Positions 1 through 7,395 of a DNA stretch of 19,378 nt are shown here, piece after piece. Within the stretch, counting starts at the first letter, position 1. Every line of letters starts with the position of its first letter. Position numbers and translations under genes: made by a program. The notes beneath the pieces are model-generated. The model searched no databases. It saw only the letters and a program-made list of their open reading frames with translations, and was not told where the DNA came from. Source of the stretch: Gemmatimonadales bacterium (GTDB lineage Bacteria; Gemmatimonadota; Gemmatimonadetes; Gemmatimonadales; GWC2-71-9). The stretch is taken from the NCBI GenBank assembly GCA_025929805.1, contig JAICPP010000035.1, positions 1 through 19,378 on the forward strand. The letters are read 5' to 3'.

Positions 1-2235
1 CACTCCGATCGGGCCCATGCCGGGACCACCCCCTCCGTGGGGGATGCAGAAGGTCTTGTGGAGATTCAGGTGGCACACATCGGCCCCGATGTCTCCGGGA
101 CGGCAGATCCCCACCTGCGCGTTCATGTTGGCGCCATCCATATACACCTGCCCACCATGCTCGTGCACGATTCGGCAGATCTCCCGGATCGAGCCCTCGA
201 ACACACCGTGGGTCGAGGGATAGGTGATCATGAGCGCAGCCAGGGTATCGCGATGGGCCGCCGCCTTGGCGCGGAGGTCCTCGAGATCGATGTTGCCCCG
301 AGGGTCGCTCTTGATGGCAACGACCCGCATCCCCGCCATCACGGCGCTGGCCGGGTTGGTGCCGTGGGCTGATTGAGGAATGAGGCAGGTCGTCCGGTGT
401 GACTCTCCCCGGGCCCGGTGAAACGCCCGAATTACCAGCAACCCGGCAAACTCCCCCTGGGAGCCTGCGTTGGGCTGCAACGACACCGCGGCAAACCCGG
501 TGATCTCCGCCAGTTGATACTCGAGCTGGCTGAAGAGCAGCTGATACCCGGCTGCCTGATCGCGAGGCGCAAAGGGGTGAAGCCGGTTGAACTCACGCCA
601 GCTCACCGGCATCATCTCGGTGGTGGCGTTCAGCTTCATGGTGCAGGAGCCCAGGGGGATCATCGCCGCGGTGAGCGAGAGGTCCCGAGCCTCCAGCCGC
701 TTGATATACCGCAGCATTTCGGTCTCGGAGTGATGCCGGTGAAACACCGGGTGCTCCAGGAAGGAGCTGGTGCGGGTCAGCGACGGAGGGATGGCGCGCT
801 CCCGTTTCATGCCGATGTCGTCCAGCATGAAGGGAAGCGCCTCGTTCAGCGAAAAGATCGAAATAAGATCGGCGACATCCCCCAGCGTGACCGTCTCGTC
901 CAGCGCGACACAGAGCCGAGTCGAAGAGAGTTGCCGCAAATTGATGTTGCGTACCCGGGCCGCATCCATCAGCCGGGGCAGGGCCCAGCCTTCCGCCTCG
1001 ACGCAGATAGTATCGAAATAGTCCTCGTACACCACCCGGTAACGCAGCCGGCGCAGCGCGTTGGCCAGGATCACGGTTCGGGCATGCACCCGCTCCGCAA
1101 TTCGCCGGAGCCCGGATGGCCCGTGGTAGACTGCGTACATGCTGGCCATGACTGCCAGGAGCACCTGGGCCGTACACACGTTGCTGGTCGCCTTGTCCCG
1201 GCGGATATGTTGCTCCCGGGTCTGCAATGCCATGCGCAGTGCAGGGCGGCCATCCTGATCCTTGGAGACCCCGATGATCCGCCCGGGCATGTACCGCTTG
1301 TAGGCATCCCTGGTGGCAAAGAAGGCGGCGTGAGGTCCACCATATCCCATCGGCACCCCGAAGCGCTGGCTGTTCCCAACCGCCACATCAGCGCCCCACT
1401 CCCCCGGTGGCACCAAGAGTGTGAGACTCAGCAAGTCCGTCGCTGCGGTGACCAGCGCGCCGGCGGCGTGAGCCCGCTCGCAGAGGCCCCGGAAGTCACG
1501 AACCTCGCCGTCCGTGGCGGGGTACTGCACCAGCGCTCCAATCACTGAGGCGTCGAAGCTGAAGGTTTCCGGATCGTCGATCCGAACATCCACCCCGCGG
1601 GCGTCCGCCCGGGTCTGGATTACGGCAATGGTCTGGGGATGGCAGCGATCGTCTACCAGATAGACCGGTTTGGTTGTGACGTTCCGCACCGCCAGGCTCA
1701 GGTTCATGGCCTCGGCGGCTGCGGTGGCCTCGTCCAGCAACGACGCGTTGGCGATCTCGAGCCCCGTCAGGTCCGAGACCACGGTTTGAAAGTTCAGGAG
1801 AGCTTCGAGCCGACCCTGAGCGATTTCAGCCTGGTAGGGTGTATATGCCGTGTACCAGCCCGGGTTTTCCAGCACGTTTCGCTGAATCACCTGAGGCGTG
1901 AAGCAGCCGGCGTAACCCATGCCGATGTAGGACCGGAACACCCGGTTCATGCCCGCCAAACCGCGGAGGGCCTGGAGCACCTCGCGCTCACTCCGTCCCG
2001 GAGGGAGTGCCAAGGGCCGGCGGAGACGGATCTCTTCCGGTACCACCGCGTCGATAAAGCTCTCGAGGGACTCGTATCCGAGCAGGTCCAGCATCTCCTC
2101 CACATCGCTTCGGCGTGGACCGATATGCCGGTAGGCAAAGTGGGAGGGATGCAGCACGTCGAGGGTCGGCGCGCTGAGCTTGCGACCGAGAACACTGGTC
2201 ATCGTGATATCATCTTGGGATAGGCTGTAGGCCAT
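1..2235 (-). CDS. gcvP: Glycine dehydrogenase (decarboxylating), P-protein, 3' end outside window
   Basis: P-protein of the glycine cleavage system: PLP-dependent decarboxylation of glycine and transfer of the aminomethyl group to the lipoyl arm of GcvH. The minus strand reads open for 745 codons from an ATG at 2235-2233 and leaves the window at base 1; about 200 residues of a typical 950-residue chain are missing. Seen: N-terminal FAYRHIGP, then YIGMGYAGC, then TPYQAEIAQGRLE of the first half, followed without a break by PLGSCTMKLNA of the second half. It is therefore the fused single-chain type, not the split GcvPA/GcvPB. The PLP lysine lies in NLHKTF near residue 727, followed by the glycine-rich PHGGGGPGMGP. 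An AGGAA Shine-Dalgarno lies 6-7 bases before the ATG. A second ATG 11 codons in is possible. It is downstream of gcvH across a 118-base gap that holds a hairpin. Confidence 0.97.
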   Translation of the reverse strand, partial: MAYSLSQDDITMTSVLGRKLSAPTLDVLHPSHFAYRHIGPRRSDVEEMLDLLGYESLESFIDAVVPEEIRLRRPLALPPGRSEREVLQALRGLAGMNRVFRSYIGMGYAGCFTPQVIQRNVLENPGWYTAYTPYQAEIAQGRLEALLNFQTVVSDLTGLEIANASLLDEATAAAEAMNLSLAVRNVTTKPVYLVDDRCHPQTIAVIQTRADARGVDVRIDDPETFSFDASVIGALVQYPATDGEVRDFRGLCERAHAAGALVTAATDLLSLTLLVPPGEWGADVAVGNSQRFGVPMGYGGPHAAFFATRDAYKRYMPGRIIGVSKDQDGRPALRMALQTREQHIRRDKATSNVCTAQVLLAVMASMYAVYHGPSGLRRIAERVHARTVILANALRRLRYRVVYEDYFDTICVEAEGWALPRLMDAARVRNINLRQLSSTRLCVALDETVTLGDVADLISIFSLNEALPFMLDDIGMKRERAIPPSLTRTSSFLEHPVFHRHHSETEMLRYIKRLEARDLSLTAAMIPLGSCTMKLNATTEMMPVSWREFNRLHPFAPRDQAAGYQLLFSQLEYQLAEITGFAAVSLQPNAGSQGEFAGLLVIRAFHRARGESHRTTCLIPQSAHGTNPASAVMAGMRVVAIKSDPRGNIDLEDLRAKAAAHRDTLAALMITYPSTHGVFEGSIREICRIVHEHGGQVYMDGANMNAQVGICRPGDIGADVCHLNLHKTFCIPHGGGGPGMGPIGV

Positions 2236-2262
2236 CTTCGTTCCTCATCCGCATACGAAAAC

Positions 2263-2286
2263 GCCCCGAGACCACGTTCTCGAGGC
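2263..2286 (-). terminator. Hairpin with short U-run between gcvH and gcvP (terminator or attenuator)
   Basis: Read on the minus strand, GCCTCGAGA, a six-base loop ACGTGG and TCTCGGGGC form a 9-bp stem (one G-U pair) followed directly by GTTTTCG. It starts 67 bases after the gcvH stop and ends 27 bases before the gcvP ATG. The U-run is only four long, so termination would be partial. It could reduce gcvP transcription relative to gcvH, or end the gcvH transcript with gcvP using its own promoter. No glycine-riboswitch architecture fits in the 118 bases. Confidence 0.45.
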
Positions 2287-2353
2287 ATCATGCTTCCGGT
2301 GATTGTCCCGCATTGAAGTTCCCTGTGCACGAAAGGTCGCATCGATCCCGCGG

Positions 2354-2743
2354 TCACTCCCCGATGTGCGACCGGTACGCTTTGGGCGATAAAAGCCCCT
2401 TGAGATCGCCTGGATTGCCTACTCGAATTTTAATCATCCATCCCGCGCCGTAGGGATCGCGATTGACCACCCCGGCGTCCCCTTCCAGCGTCGTGTTCAC
2501 CTCGACGACCTCACCCGCAAGCGGGCTGTACAGCTCGGACACCGCTTTGACGGCCTCGATCTCCCCGAACGCCTGATGGCCGTCGAACCGATCGCCCGGC
2601 TTGGGAAGGCGCACGAACACCACGTCGCCCAGCTCCCCTTGTGCGTAGTCAGTTATGCCGATCTTTACAACGGAAGGGTCGTCGGTGCGCGCGACGTACT
2701 CGTGCTCAGCAGTGTAGACCAGATCATCCGGCACGTTCGACAC
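2354..2743 (-). CDS. gcvH: Glycine cleavage system H protein
   Basis: Lipoyl carrier of the glycine cleavage system; it shuttles the aminomethyl intermediate between the P, T and L proteins in the cytoplasm. At 129 residues it has the usual length. The lipoylation site is K66 in GEIEAVKAVSELYSP, which fits the ExxxKxxS pattern of the family. The N-terminal YTAEHEYV and the ITDYAQGELGDVVFV stretch are standard H-protein sequence. The start is GTG at 2743, chosen because GGAG lies seven bases upstream and the family N-terminus aligns there. It lies between coaE (54-base gap upstream) and gcvP. No gcvT is in the window, so the T-protein gene must be elsewhere. Confidence 0.97.
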   Translation of the reverse strand: MSNVPDDLVYTAEHEYVARTDDPSVVKIGITDYAQGELGDVVFVRLPKPGDRFDGHQAFGEIEAVKAVSELYSPLAGEVVEVNTTLEGDAGVVNRDPYGAGWMIKIRVGNPGDLKGLLSPKAYRSHIGE

Positions 2744-2797
2744 GTGCGTTCTCCAATATGGTGGCGCGTGGGAGGATAGGCGGGCCGATCAAGGAGG

Positions 2798-3397
2798 TCA
2801 AGCGCGCGCGACGAGCGCTTGCCACACGGTTGCAGCGGACCGTTCCAGCGCCCGAAGATCCCCGTCATTCTCGAGTACGTAATCACTGCGTGCACGCTTC
2901 AGCGCCGATGGCAGTTGGGCCGCCATGAGTTGATCGATCTCGGCCGCCGGCAGGTTCCGCGATGCAAGCAGCCGCGAGCGTCTGCGCGGTTCGGCTGCGT
3001 CCACCAGCACGACCACATCGAACTCCGCCGGATCAGCCGCCTCGAACAGGAGTGGGATATCGCTCACCACGATCCGGTCGCCCCGAGACTCGGCTTCGGC
3101 GAGCAGCTGCTGCCTGCGACGGTGCACCGGGGGATGTACAATTCGATTCAGAGCCTCCAGGTCTCGCGGATTTTCCAGGACCCTGGCGCGCAGTTTCGCC
3201 CGGTCCAGCGAGCCATCCGGGCGAATCAGGTCGGGCCCGAATCGGTCCGCAATCTCTTCCAGCACGGGTTGGCCCGGCGCCTGTACCTCGCGCACCAGTA
3301 CATCGGCATCGATAACGGTCGCCCCCCACCGCCGGAACAGCTCGGCGACGGTGGTCTTGCCGGCTCCGATGTTTCCGGTGAGGGCAACGGAGAGCAT
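2798..3397 (-). CDS. coaE: Dephospho-CoA kinase
   Basis: Final step of coenzyme A synthesis: ATP-dependent phosphorylation of the 3'-hydroxyl of dephospho-CoA. It has 199 residues, the normal length. The P-loop GNIGAGKT is at residues 8-15, followed by the conserved VIDADVLVREV. The substrate/lid segment includes DIPLLFE near residue 114 and RNLPAAEIDQLMAAQ. The C-terminal ARSDYVLENDGD is typical of CoaE. The start is ATG at 3397, with only a weak purine stretch (GAG) in front, and the leader carries a run of six T preceded by tandem heptamers. It is first in the coaE-gcvH-gcvP run and is divergent from tdk. Confidence 0.96.
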   Translation of the reverse strand: MLSVALTGNIGAGKTTVAELFRRWGATVIDADVLVREVQAPGQPVLEEIADRFGPDLIRPDGSLDRAKLRARVLENPRDLEALNRIVHPPVHRRRQQLLAEAESRGDRIVVSDIPLLFEAADPAEFDVVVLVDAAEPRRRSRLLASRNLPAAEIDQLMAAQLPSALKRARSDYVLENDGDLRALERSAATVWQALVARA

Positions 3398-3406
3398 CTC
3401 AAAAAA

Positions 3407-3441
3407 GTCTACGGTCTACGGTCTAGGGTCTAGGGTCTAGG
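3407..3441. repeat. Tandem heptamer GTCTA(C/G)G, five copies
   Basis: Five consecutive 7-base units, two GTCTACG then three GTCTAGG, lie 10 bases before the coaE ATG in the coaE/tdk divergent spacer. The last units form the left arm of the larger inverted repeat that spans the spacer. No protein-coding role is apparent. The copy number looks prone to slippage. Confidence 0.85.
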
Positions 3442-3509
3442 GTGGGCTGGCTGGAGATGCCTCCGGACCCTCGACTAGTCGTTCGACTCCAGACCCTAGA
3501 CTCTGGACT
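3420..3509. repeat. Intergenic inverted repeat A, upstream of tdk
   Basis: The arms 3420-3438 and 3491-3509 are complementary over 19 bases: the inner 11 (GTCTAGGGTCT / AGACCCTAGAC) match perfectly, and the three other differences are all G-U pairs in plus-strand RNA. The loop is about 52 bases. A related element lies on the other side of tdk at 4181-4264, and the two share the 13-mer CTAGACTCTGGAC in their right arms. It could be a dispersed repeat, a MITE-like remnant or a regulatory hairpin. Confidence 0.7.
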
Positions 3510-3557
3510 CCAGACTTCTACATTGGCCTCCTCCAACTCTCCGATCGAGCAGAGACC

Positions 3558-4163
3558 ATGAACTATGGGGCCCACCCCGGCTGGATCGAGGTGATCAGCG
3601 GCGTGATGTTCAGCGGCAAGAGCGAAGAGCTCATCCGGCGCGTCCGGCGGGCTACGATCGCAAGACGGAAGGTACAGGTCTTCAAGTCTCACCTGGACAG
3701 CCGCTACACGGGACTCTATAGCGTTTCCAGCCACGACGGCACCGAAGTCGAAGCGAGCCCGGTGGATTCCGCGGCCGAAATTTTCCGGCTGGTTCGTCCT
3801 GACACGCAGATTGTCGCCATCGATGAGGCCCAGTTCCTCGATCGCCAGATCATAAATGTTGCCACCGAGCTCGCCTCCCGCGGCATCCGGGTGATTCTCG
3901 CCGGCACTGATACTGACTTCCGGGGGGAGCCCTTCGGGGCGATGGGTGAGTTGATGGCCGTGGCAGAAATGGTCGACAAGCTGCAGGCCATATGCGTCGT
4001 GTGCGGCGACCCGGCCTGCCGCAACCAGCGGTTGATCGACGGCAAGCCGGCTCGCTACGACTCGCCGACCATAATGATTGGAGGCCGGGAGAGTTATCAG
4101 GCCCGTTGCCGGCACTGTCACAAGGTGCCGCGGAAGGATGAAGACCAGACAGCCCTGCTATAA
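3558..4163 (+). CDS. tdk: Thymidine kinase (type II)
   Basis: Salvage enzyme that phosphorylates thymidine to dTMP with ATP. At 201 residues it has the usual type II length. The P-loop GVMFSGKS is at residues 15-22. The Walker B/catalytic segment AIDEAQF carries the general-base glutamate at E90. The lasso/lid motif reads LAGTDTDFRG where most relatives have LAGLDxDFRG. Four zinc-ribbon cysteines are present: C146, C149, C184 and C187. The ATG at 3558 is the only start placed just before the conserved WIEVISG; its Shine-Dalgarno is weak. It is divergent from coaE and is followed in the same direction by the HU gene. Both flanking spacers contain related palindromic repeats. Confidence 0.96.
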   Translation: MNYGAHPGWIEVISGVMFSGKSEELIRRVRRATIARRKVQVFKSHLDSRYTGLYSVSSHDGTEVEASPVDSAAEIFRLVRPDTQIVAIDEAQFLDRQIINVATELASRGIRVILAGTDTDFRGEPFGAMGELMAVAEMVDKLQAICVVCGDPACRNQRLIDGKPARYDSPTIMIGGRESYQARCRHCHKVPRKDEDQTALL

Positions 4164-4180
4164 AAAGTCGAGAGTGAAGG

Positions 4181-4264
4181 GTCTAGAGTCTCGATGCTGG
4201 TCGAGCAGCTCATAGTTCAAGGTTCCAGTGTAGCCAATTTCGCGCGATGTTGTAGACTCTAGAC
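4181..4264. repeat. Intergenic inverted repeat B, between tdk and HU
   Basis: A perfect 11-base inverted repeat, GTCTAGAGTCT at 4181-4191 and AGACTCTAGAC at 4254-4264, has a loop of about 62 bases. The right arm continues into CTCTGGACCC-type degenerate copies up to about 4291, just before the HU start. The right arm and following bases closely resemble inverted repeat A at 3491-3509. It occupies most of the 144-base tdk/HU spacer, in which I see no clear promoter. Confidence 0.7.
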
Positions 4265-4307
4265 TCTGGACCCGACTCTGACCCTGGACCCTTCTCCCAA
4301 GACCCCC

Positions 4308-4598
4308 GTGAACAAACAGGATCTCGTCGTCGCCGTCGCCAAGCAGCTCGGAATCACCAAAGGCAAGGCCGCCGAGATCGCGGAAGTCTTCTTCTCACCC
4401 GGGGGAATTATCGCGTCGGAACTCAAGCGTGGGGGGAAGGTGGCTATCTCTGGATTCGGGAGCTTTGAGACCAGGAAGCGGGCGGCCCGAGACTGGCGCG
4501 ACCCGCGAACCGGTCAATCCACCAACATCAAGGCCTCGACCGTCCCCGCATTCCGGGCCAGCCGTGCGCTCCGCGATCTGGTGAACCGCAAGCGCTAA
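4308..4598 (+). CDS. hup: HU-family histone-like DNA-binding protein
   Basis: Small basic nucleoid protein that binds and bends DNA as a dimer; 96 residues, a typical HU/IHF size. It opens with the helical N-terminus MNKQDLVVAVAKQLGITKGK. The signature GFGSFETRKRAARDWRDP is followed by the DNA-arm tip TGQSTNIKAST and the closing VPAFRASRALRDLV. The start is GTG at 4308; no good Shine-Dalgarno is visible, since the leader is C-rich. Two extra residues (SP, in VFFSPGG) sit where many HU proteins have a plain helix turn. HU and IHF subunits cannot be told apart with certainty here. Its TAA overlaps the TAG of the convergent minus-strand gene. Confidence 0.93.
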   Translation: MNKQDLVVAVAKQLGITKGKAAEIAEVFFSPGGIIASELKRGGKVAISGFGSFETRKRAARDWRDPRTGQSTNIKASTVPAFRASRALRDLVNRKR

Positions 4599-6043
4599 CG
4601 GCGATCGTTACGCCGGGCCGGACGAGCCGCCGTCTTGCCATCGCCCCGGATCGGCCCCCGATCGACTCGGGCCGTAACCCGCTTTTTTCGAATGGTACGC
4701 CCATTGAGGGCGACTGCCACTTGCTCTGCTTCCTGGGCCGGCAACTCGATCAAGGAATAGGCATCCCGCAGCTCGATTCGGCCGATCTTGCCCCGCTCGA
4801 CGCGTAGCTCCTTGGTGAGCACTGCTACCAGCTCATTCGCGTTTGCCCCGTCCTTCTTTCCCACTCCGACAAAAACCTTCGACGTTGCCGAGCTCGGAAC
4901 GGGCTCGGGCGTGGAAACCGCGGGCGCAGAGTGAGTCCATAGCTCATACAGCGCTGCGGCCACAGTCGCTGCATCGTAGCGCTCCAATAGCGGTGCGATC
5001 GTCAGCAGCGCGCGGTCCAGGTTGCCGGACTCGATCGATCGGACCACGGCGCTTCGTTGGGCGGACTGAGCAGAATGCACCTCGTCCAGCAAGCCCGGTA
5101 GCTGTACTGGGCGACGCGGAGCGGCGATCCGGGCGACGTACGGCTCCGCCCCGGGTGGCACCAGCAGGAAGACCTCGCCTACCCTGAGGAGCTGTCCAAG
5201 CCGTGCTCCGGTTGGTAGGTCAAACGCGATAACCACAGACGCCGACGGCAGGAGCGCATCCCCGGTGATCAAGTGAACCTCCGGCTGATTGGCAGTGGTG
5301 ACCTCCGCAATGGCTTCATGGTGTCGGCCGTCCGCGGTCCACACGACGAGAGAGGCCGGATCGATCAGCTCGATCAAGTCTGCCAGTGCTCGAACTCTCC
5401 CGGACCACGCGATGCTCACCGTCCGAACCGGACCGGCGGGAAGAGTAGGAGCATCGGGTATGCCTATGGTCAGCGCCTTACGGGCGTAGCGCTCGACGAT
5501 GTCGGCGACCCGCCCGGCATCGGACGTATAGATGATTCGCTGTGCCTCTTTTCCGAGATCCTGCATCAAGGACGTTACGCTGTCCGGGTCCAGCAGACTC
5601 TCGGGCCAAGCCAGGAACAGTGAGTCCACCAGGTCCATGCGCAGCGCCGATCTGCCCACCAGCGTCAGCGCCGTTTCCGGTGTGGTCACCAACAGTTCGA
5701 GGGAATCACCTCGCAGTCGCCGCATGGCCCGAGCGGCGCCCCGAGCCACGTGCATGCGGAGGCCAGTCCCCTCGGCCAGCACATGCACCAGCCCACCCCA
5801 CTCATCCAGCTGAGTGGAAGGCACCAGGAGGAGCGCCGTTCTGTCCTTCTGGATCCGACTGATCACCCCGGCTAACGCCGGAGCAGCATAGGCAGGTGCG
5901 GGCGGGGTAATCGCCACAAGATTGTGTCCCCGACCCGTCGTTGGGGCAGACTCCCTCGCGAGCGGGTCGTCGGCGGTCCACCCCAACCGTTGGAGCGTCG
6001 CGGCCACTGCGGAGTGGAGGTGAAAATCTGCGAAGGAGGGCAC
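4595..6043 (-). CDS. DEAD-box-like pseudo-helicase with C-terminal DbpA-type RNA-binding domain
   Basis: The layout is that of a DEAD-box RNA helicase, but the ATPase residues are gone. Numbering is from the TTG at 6061: residues 10-64 align with the Q-motif and P-loop region, but the P-loop reads AITPPAPAYAAPAL with no GKT. The Ia-like VPSTQL (80-85) and Ib-like VTTPETA (125-131) remain. The DEAD position reads LAWPESLL (150-157), and SAT is replaced by TSD (179-181). Residues 395-468 (KVFVGVGKKDGANANE, then GKIGRIELRDAYSLIELP) match the DbpA RNA-binding domain, followed by a basic tail. The likely role is ATP-independent RNA or ribosome binding (inference). The start chosen is GTG at 6043, because GGAG lies five bases upstream; an in-frame TTG at 6061 is the alternative. 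It is divergent from the aminotransferase. Confidence 0.82.
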   Translation of the reverse strand: MPSFADFHLHSAVAATLQRLGWTADDPLARESAPTTGRGHNLVAITPPAPAYAAPALAGVISRIQKDRTALLLVPSTQLDEWGGLVHVLAEGTGLRMHVARGAARAMRRLRGDSLELLVTTPETALTLVGRSALRMDLVDSLFLAWPESLLDPDSVTSLMQDLGKEAQRIIYTSDAGRVADIVERYARKALTIGIPDAPTLPAGPVRTVSIAWSGRVRALADLIELIDPASLVVWTADGRHHEAIAEVTTANQPEVHLITGDALLPSASVVIAFDLPTGARLGQLLRVGEVFLLVPPGAEPYVARIAAPRRPVQLPGLLDEVHSAQSAQRSAVVRSIESGNLDRALLTIAPLLERYDAATVAAALYELWTHSAPAVSTPEPVPSSATSKVFVGVGKKDGANANELVAVLTKELRVERGKIGRIELRDAYSLIELPAQEAEQVAVALNGRTIRKKRVTARVDRGPIRGDGKTAARPARRNDRR

Positions 6044-6091
6044 GTCGTCTCCGATCTGCAATTCGGGCGAAACCTACGGCCGACCAAGCTA

Positions 6092-6109
6092 AGTATAGAG
6101 TAGTTGACA
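6092..6109. promoter_or_regulatory. Possible divergent promoter elements
   Basis: The spacer between the pseudo-helicase and aminotransferase genes is AT-richer than its surroundings. It holds TTGACA at 6104-6109 (plus strand, a -35 consensus match) and TATACT at 6097-6092 (minus strand, close to the -10 consensus, about 30-50 bases before the minus-strand start). Neither has a strong partner element at 17 bases: the plus -10 position reads AAACTT and the minus -35 position reads CGGCCT. It is a weak candidate for transcription in both directions. Confidence 0.25.
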
Positions 6110-6171
6110 TCGCCAGGCCGTGGACCAAACTTTTCCCCGTCTTCCGCCAGTCACCCTTATTGGACAACTGC

Positions 6172-7395
6172 ATGCCCGATCCTCTCTCGATCAATATTCA
6201 GCATCTGAGGGCATCCGAGACGGTCGCGATCAGCAATGAGGCCAAGCGCCGCAAGGCCGCAGGGGAGGATGTTCTGGATCTCGGCGTCGGCGAACCGGAT
6301 TTCGACACCCCAGCGCCCGCCGCTCAGGCCGGAATACAGGCCATTCAGAGGGGCATGACTCGCTACCCGCCAAACGTGGGAATCGCCGACCTCCGGCGGG
6401 GCATTGCGCACCAGCTGTCCACCATGTCGGGTGGTCGATCGATCGATCCGGACCAGATCGTGGTAAGCTCCGGCTCCAAGCAGTCGATATTCAACGCTTG
6501 TTTTGCGCTGTTCGGTCCAAAGGATCGAGTCTTGATTCCGGCCCCGGCCTGGGTCTCCTACCCCCAGATTGTGCATCTCACCCGGGCTGAGCCCGTACTG
6601 GTCCCGGGAGACCCCGAATGGGGTCTCAAGGTCAGCGTCAAAGATCTCGACCGCATGAGCCACAAACAGACCCGGGGATTGATCCTGTGTTCCCCCTGCA
6701 ACCCAACCGGGTCGGTATACACTCACGCCGAGCTCAAGGCGATTGCCGAATGGGCCCGGAAGAATGAGATCTGGATCCTCTCCGACGAGATCTACCGGCG
6801 TATTAACTTCGGACCAGGGCCTGCTCCTTCGCTGCTCGACCTTCCAGACGAGCTCCTCGAGCGGTCGGTGATCATTTACGGTGCCAGCAAGGCCTACGCA
6901 ATGACGGGTTGGCGGATCGGGGCGGCCTTTGCTCCACCGCACGTGACCAAGGCCATGGCTGCGCTCCAGTCTCACACCACCACCGGCGCTAACCATCCGG
7001 CCCAGTGGGCGGCGGCCACCGCGTTTACCGATGATCGGGTCGACCTCGAAGTCACCCGCATGGTTGCCGCCTTCCGCCGCCGGCGCGATTATCTCGTCGA
7101 GCGCTTTCGGACCGAGGTACCCGGCATCGAATTCGTCGAGCCGCACGGGGCCTTCTACTTCTTCTTCAGGGTGGATGGCATCCGGGAGTCTGACCCGGTC
7201 ACTGGACAGAGTTTCTGCGAGCAGCTCATGAAGCAGGAGGGTGTGGCCCTGGTTCCCGGTGGGGCCTTTGCAGATGATCGCTGGGTCCGGCTCAGTTATG
7301 CGGTCTCGGACGCCGATCTGGAGCGGGGGCTGGATCGAACGCTGCGAATGATTCGGCGACTGGCCTCCGCCCGCGCTGCCCAGGTCGGTGCATGA
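6172..7395 (+). CDS. Class I PLP-dependent aminotransferase (aspartate aminotransferase-like)
   Basis: Transfers amino groups between an amino acid (probably aspartate or a related substrate) and a 2-oxoacid using PLP; cytoplasmic. It has 407 residues, the usual length. The PLP lysine is K240 in GASKAYAMTGWRIG. Other active-site residues are N177 in NPTG, D205 and Y208 in LSDEIYRR, R248, and the carboxylate-binding R373 in WVRLSYA. The N-terminal DLGVGEPDFDTP is typical of the I-beta aspartate aminotransferase group (AspC/AspB of thermophiles and many soil bacteria). An open frame runs back to 5941, but homology begins at ATG 6172. Substrate cannot be fixed from sequence; prephenate or other acceptors are possible. 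Its TGA overlaps the ATG of the next gene (ATGA). Confidence 0.93.
   Translation: MPDPLSINIQHLRASETVAISNEAKRRKAAGEDVLDLGVGEPDFDTPAPAAQAGIQAIQRGMTRYPPNVGIADLRRGIAHQLSTMSGGRSIDPDQIVVSSGSKQSIFNACFALFGPKDRVLIPAPAWVSYPQIVHLTRAEPVLVPGDPEWGLKVSVKDLDRMSHKQTRGLILCSPCNPTGSVYTHAELKAIAEWARKNEIWILSDEIYRRINFGPGPAPSLLDLPDELLERSVIIYGASKAYAMTGWRIGAAFAPPHVTKAMAALQSHTTTGANHPAQWAAATAFTDDRVDLEVTRMVAAFRRRRDYLVERFRTEVPGIEFVEPHGAFYFFFRVDGIRESDPVTGQSFCEQLMKQEGVALVPGGAFADDRWVRLSYAVSDADLERGLDRTLRMIRRLASARAAQVGA

Noticed and set aside
418..1548. Long plus-strand open frame of 376 codons
   Set aside because: It lies opposite gcvP, whose minus-strand frame reads conserved P-protein motifs throughout. The plus frame has an R/H/G/Q-rich composition typical of a high-GC shadow.
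2236..2353. Possible glycine riboswitch upstream of gcvP
   Set aside because: The spacer is too short for the tandem aptamer and shows only one simple hairpin.
3423..4121. Minus-strand open frame opposite tdk
   Set aside because: The plus strand encodes all thymidine kinase motifs; the minus frame shows none and begins in the intergenic repeats.
3407..4291. CRISPR array
   Set aside because: Units are 7 bases, directly adjacent or palindromic, with no regular spacers and no cas gene.
5941..6171. 77-codon N-terminal extension of the aminotransferase
   Set aside because: It is R/P/S-rich, overlaps the divergent pseudo-helicase and is not family-like; homology begins at ATG 6172.
6157..7146. 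Minus-strand open frame of 329 codons opposite the aminotransferase
   Set aside because: The aminotransferase active-site motifs are all on the plus strand; this is a shadow frame.
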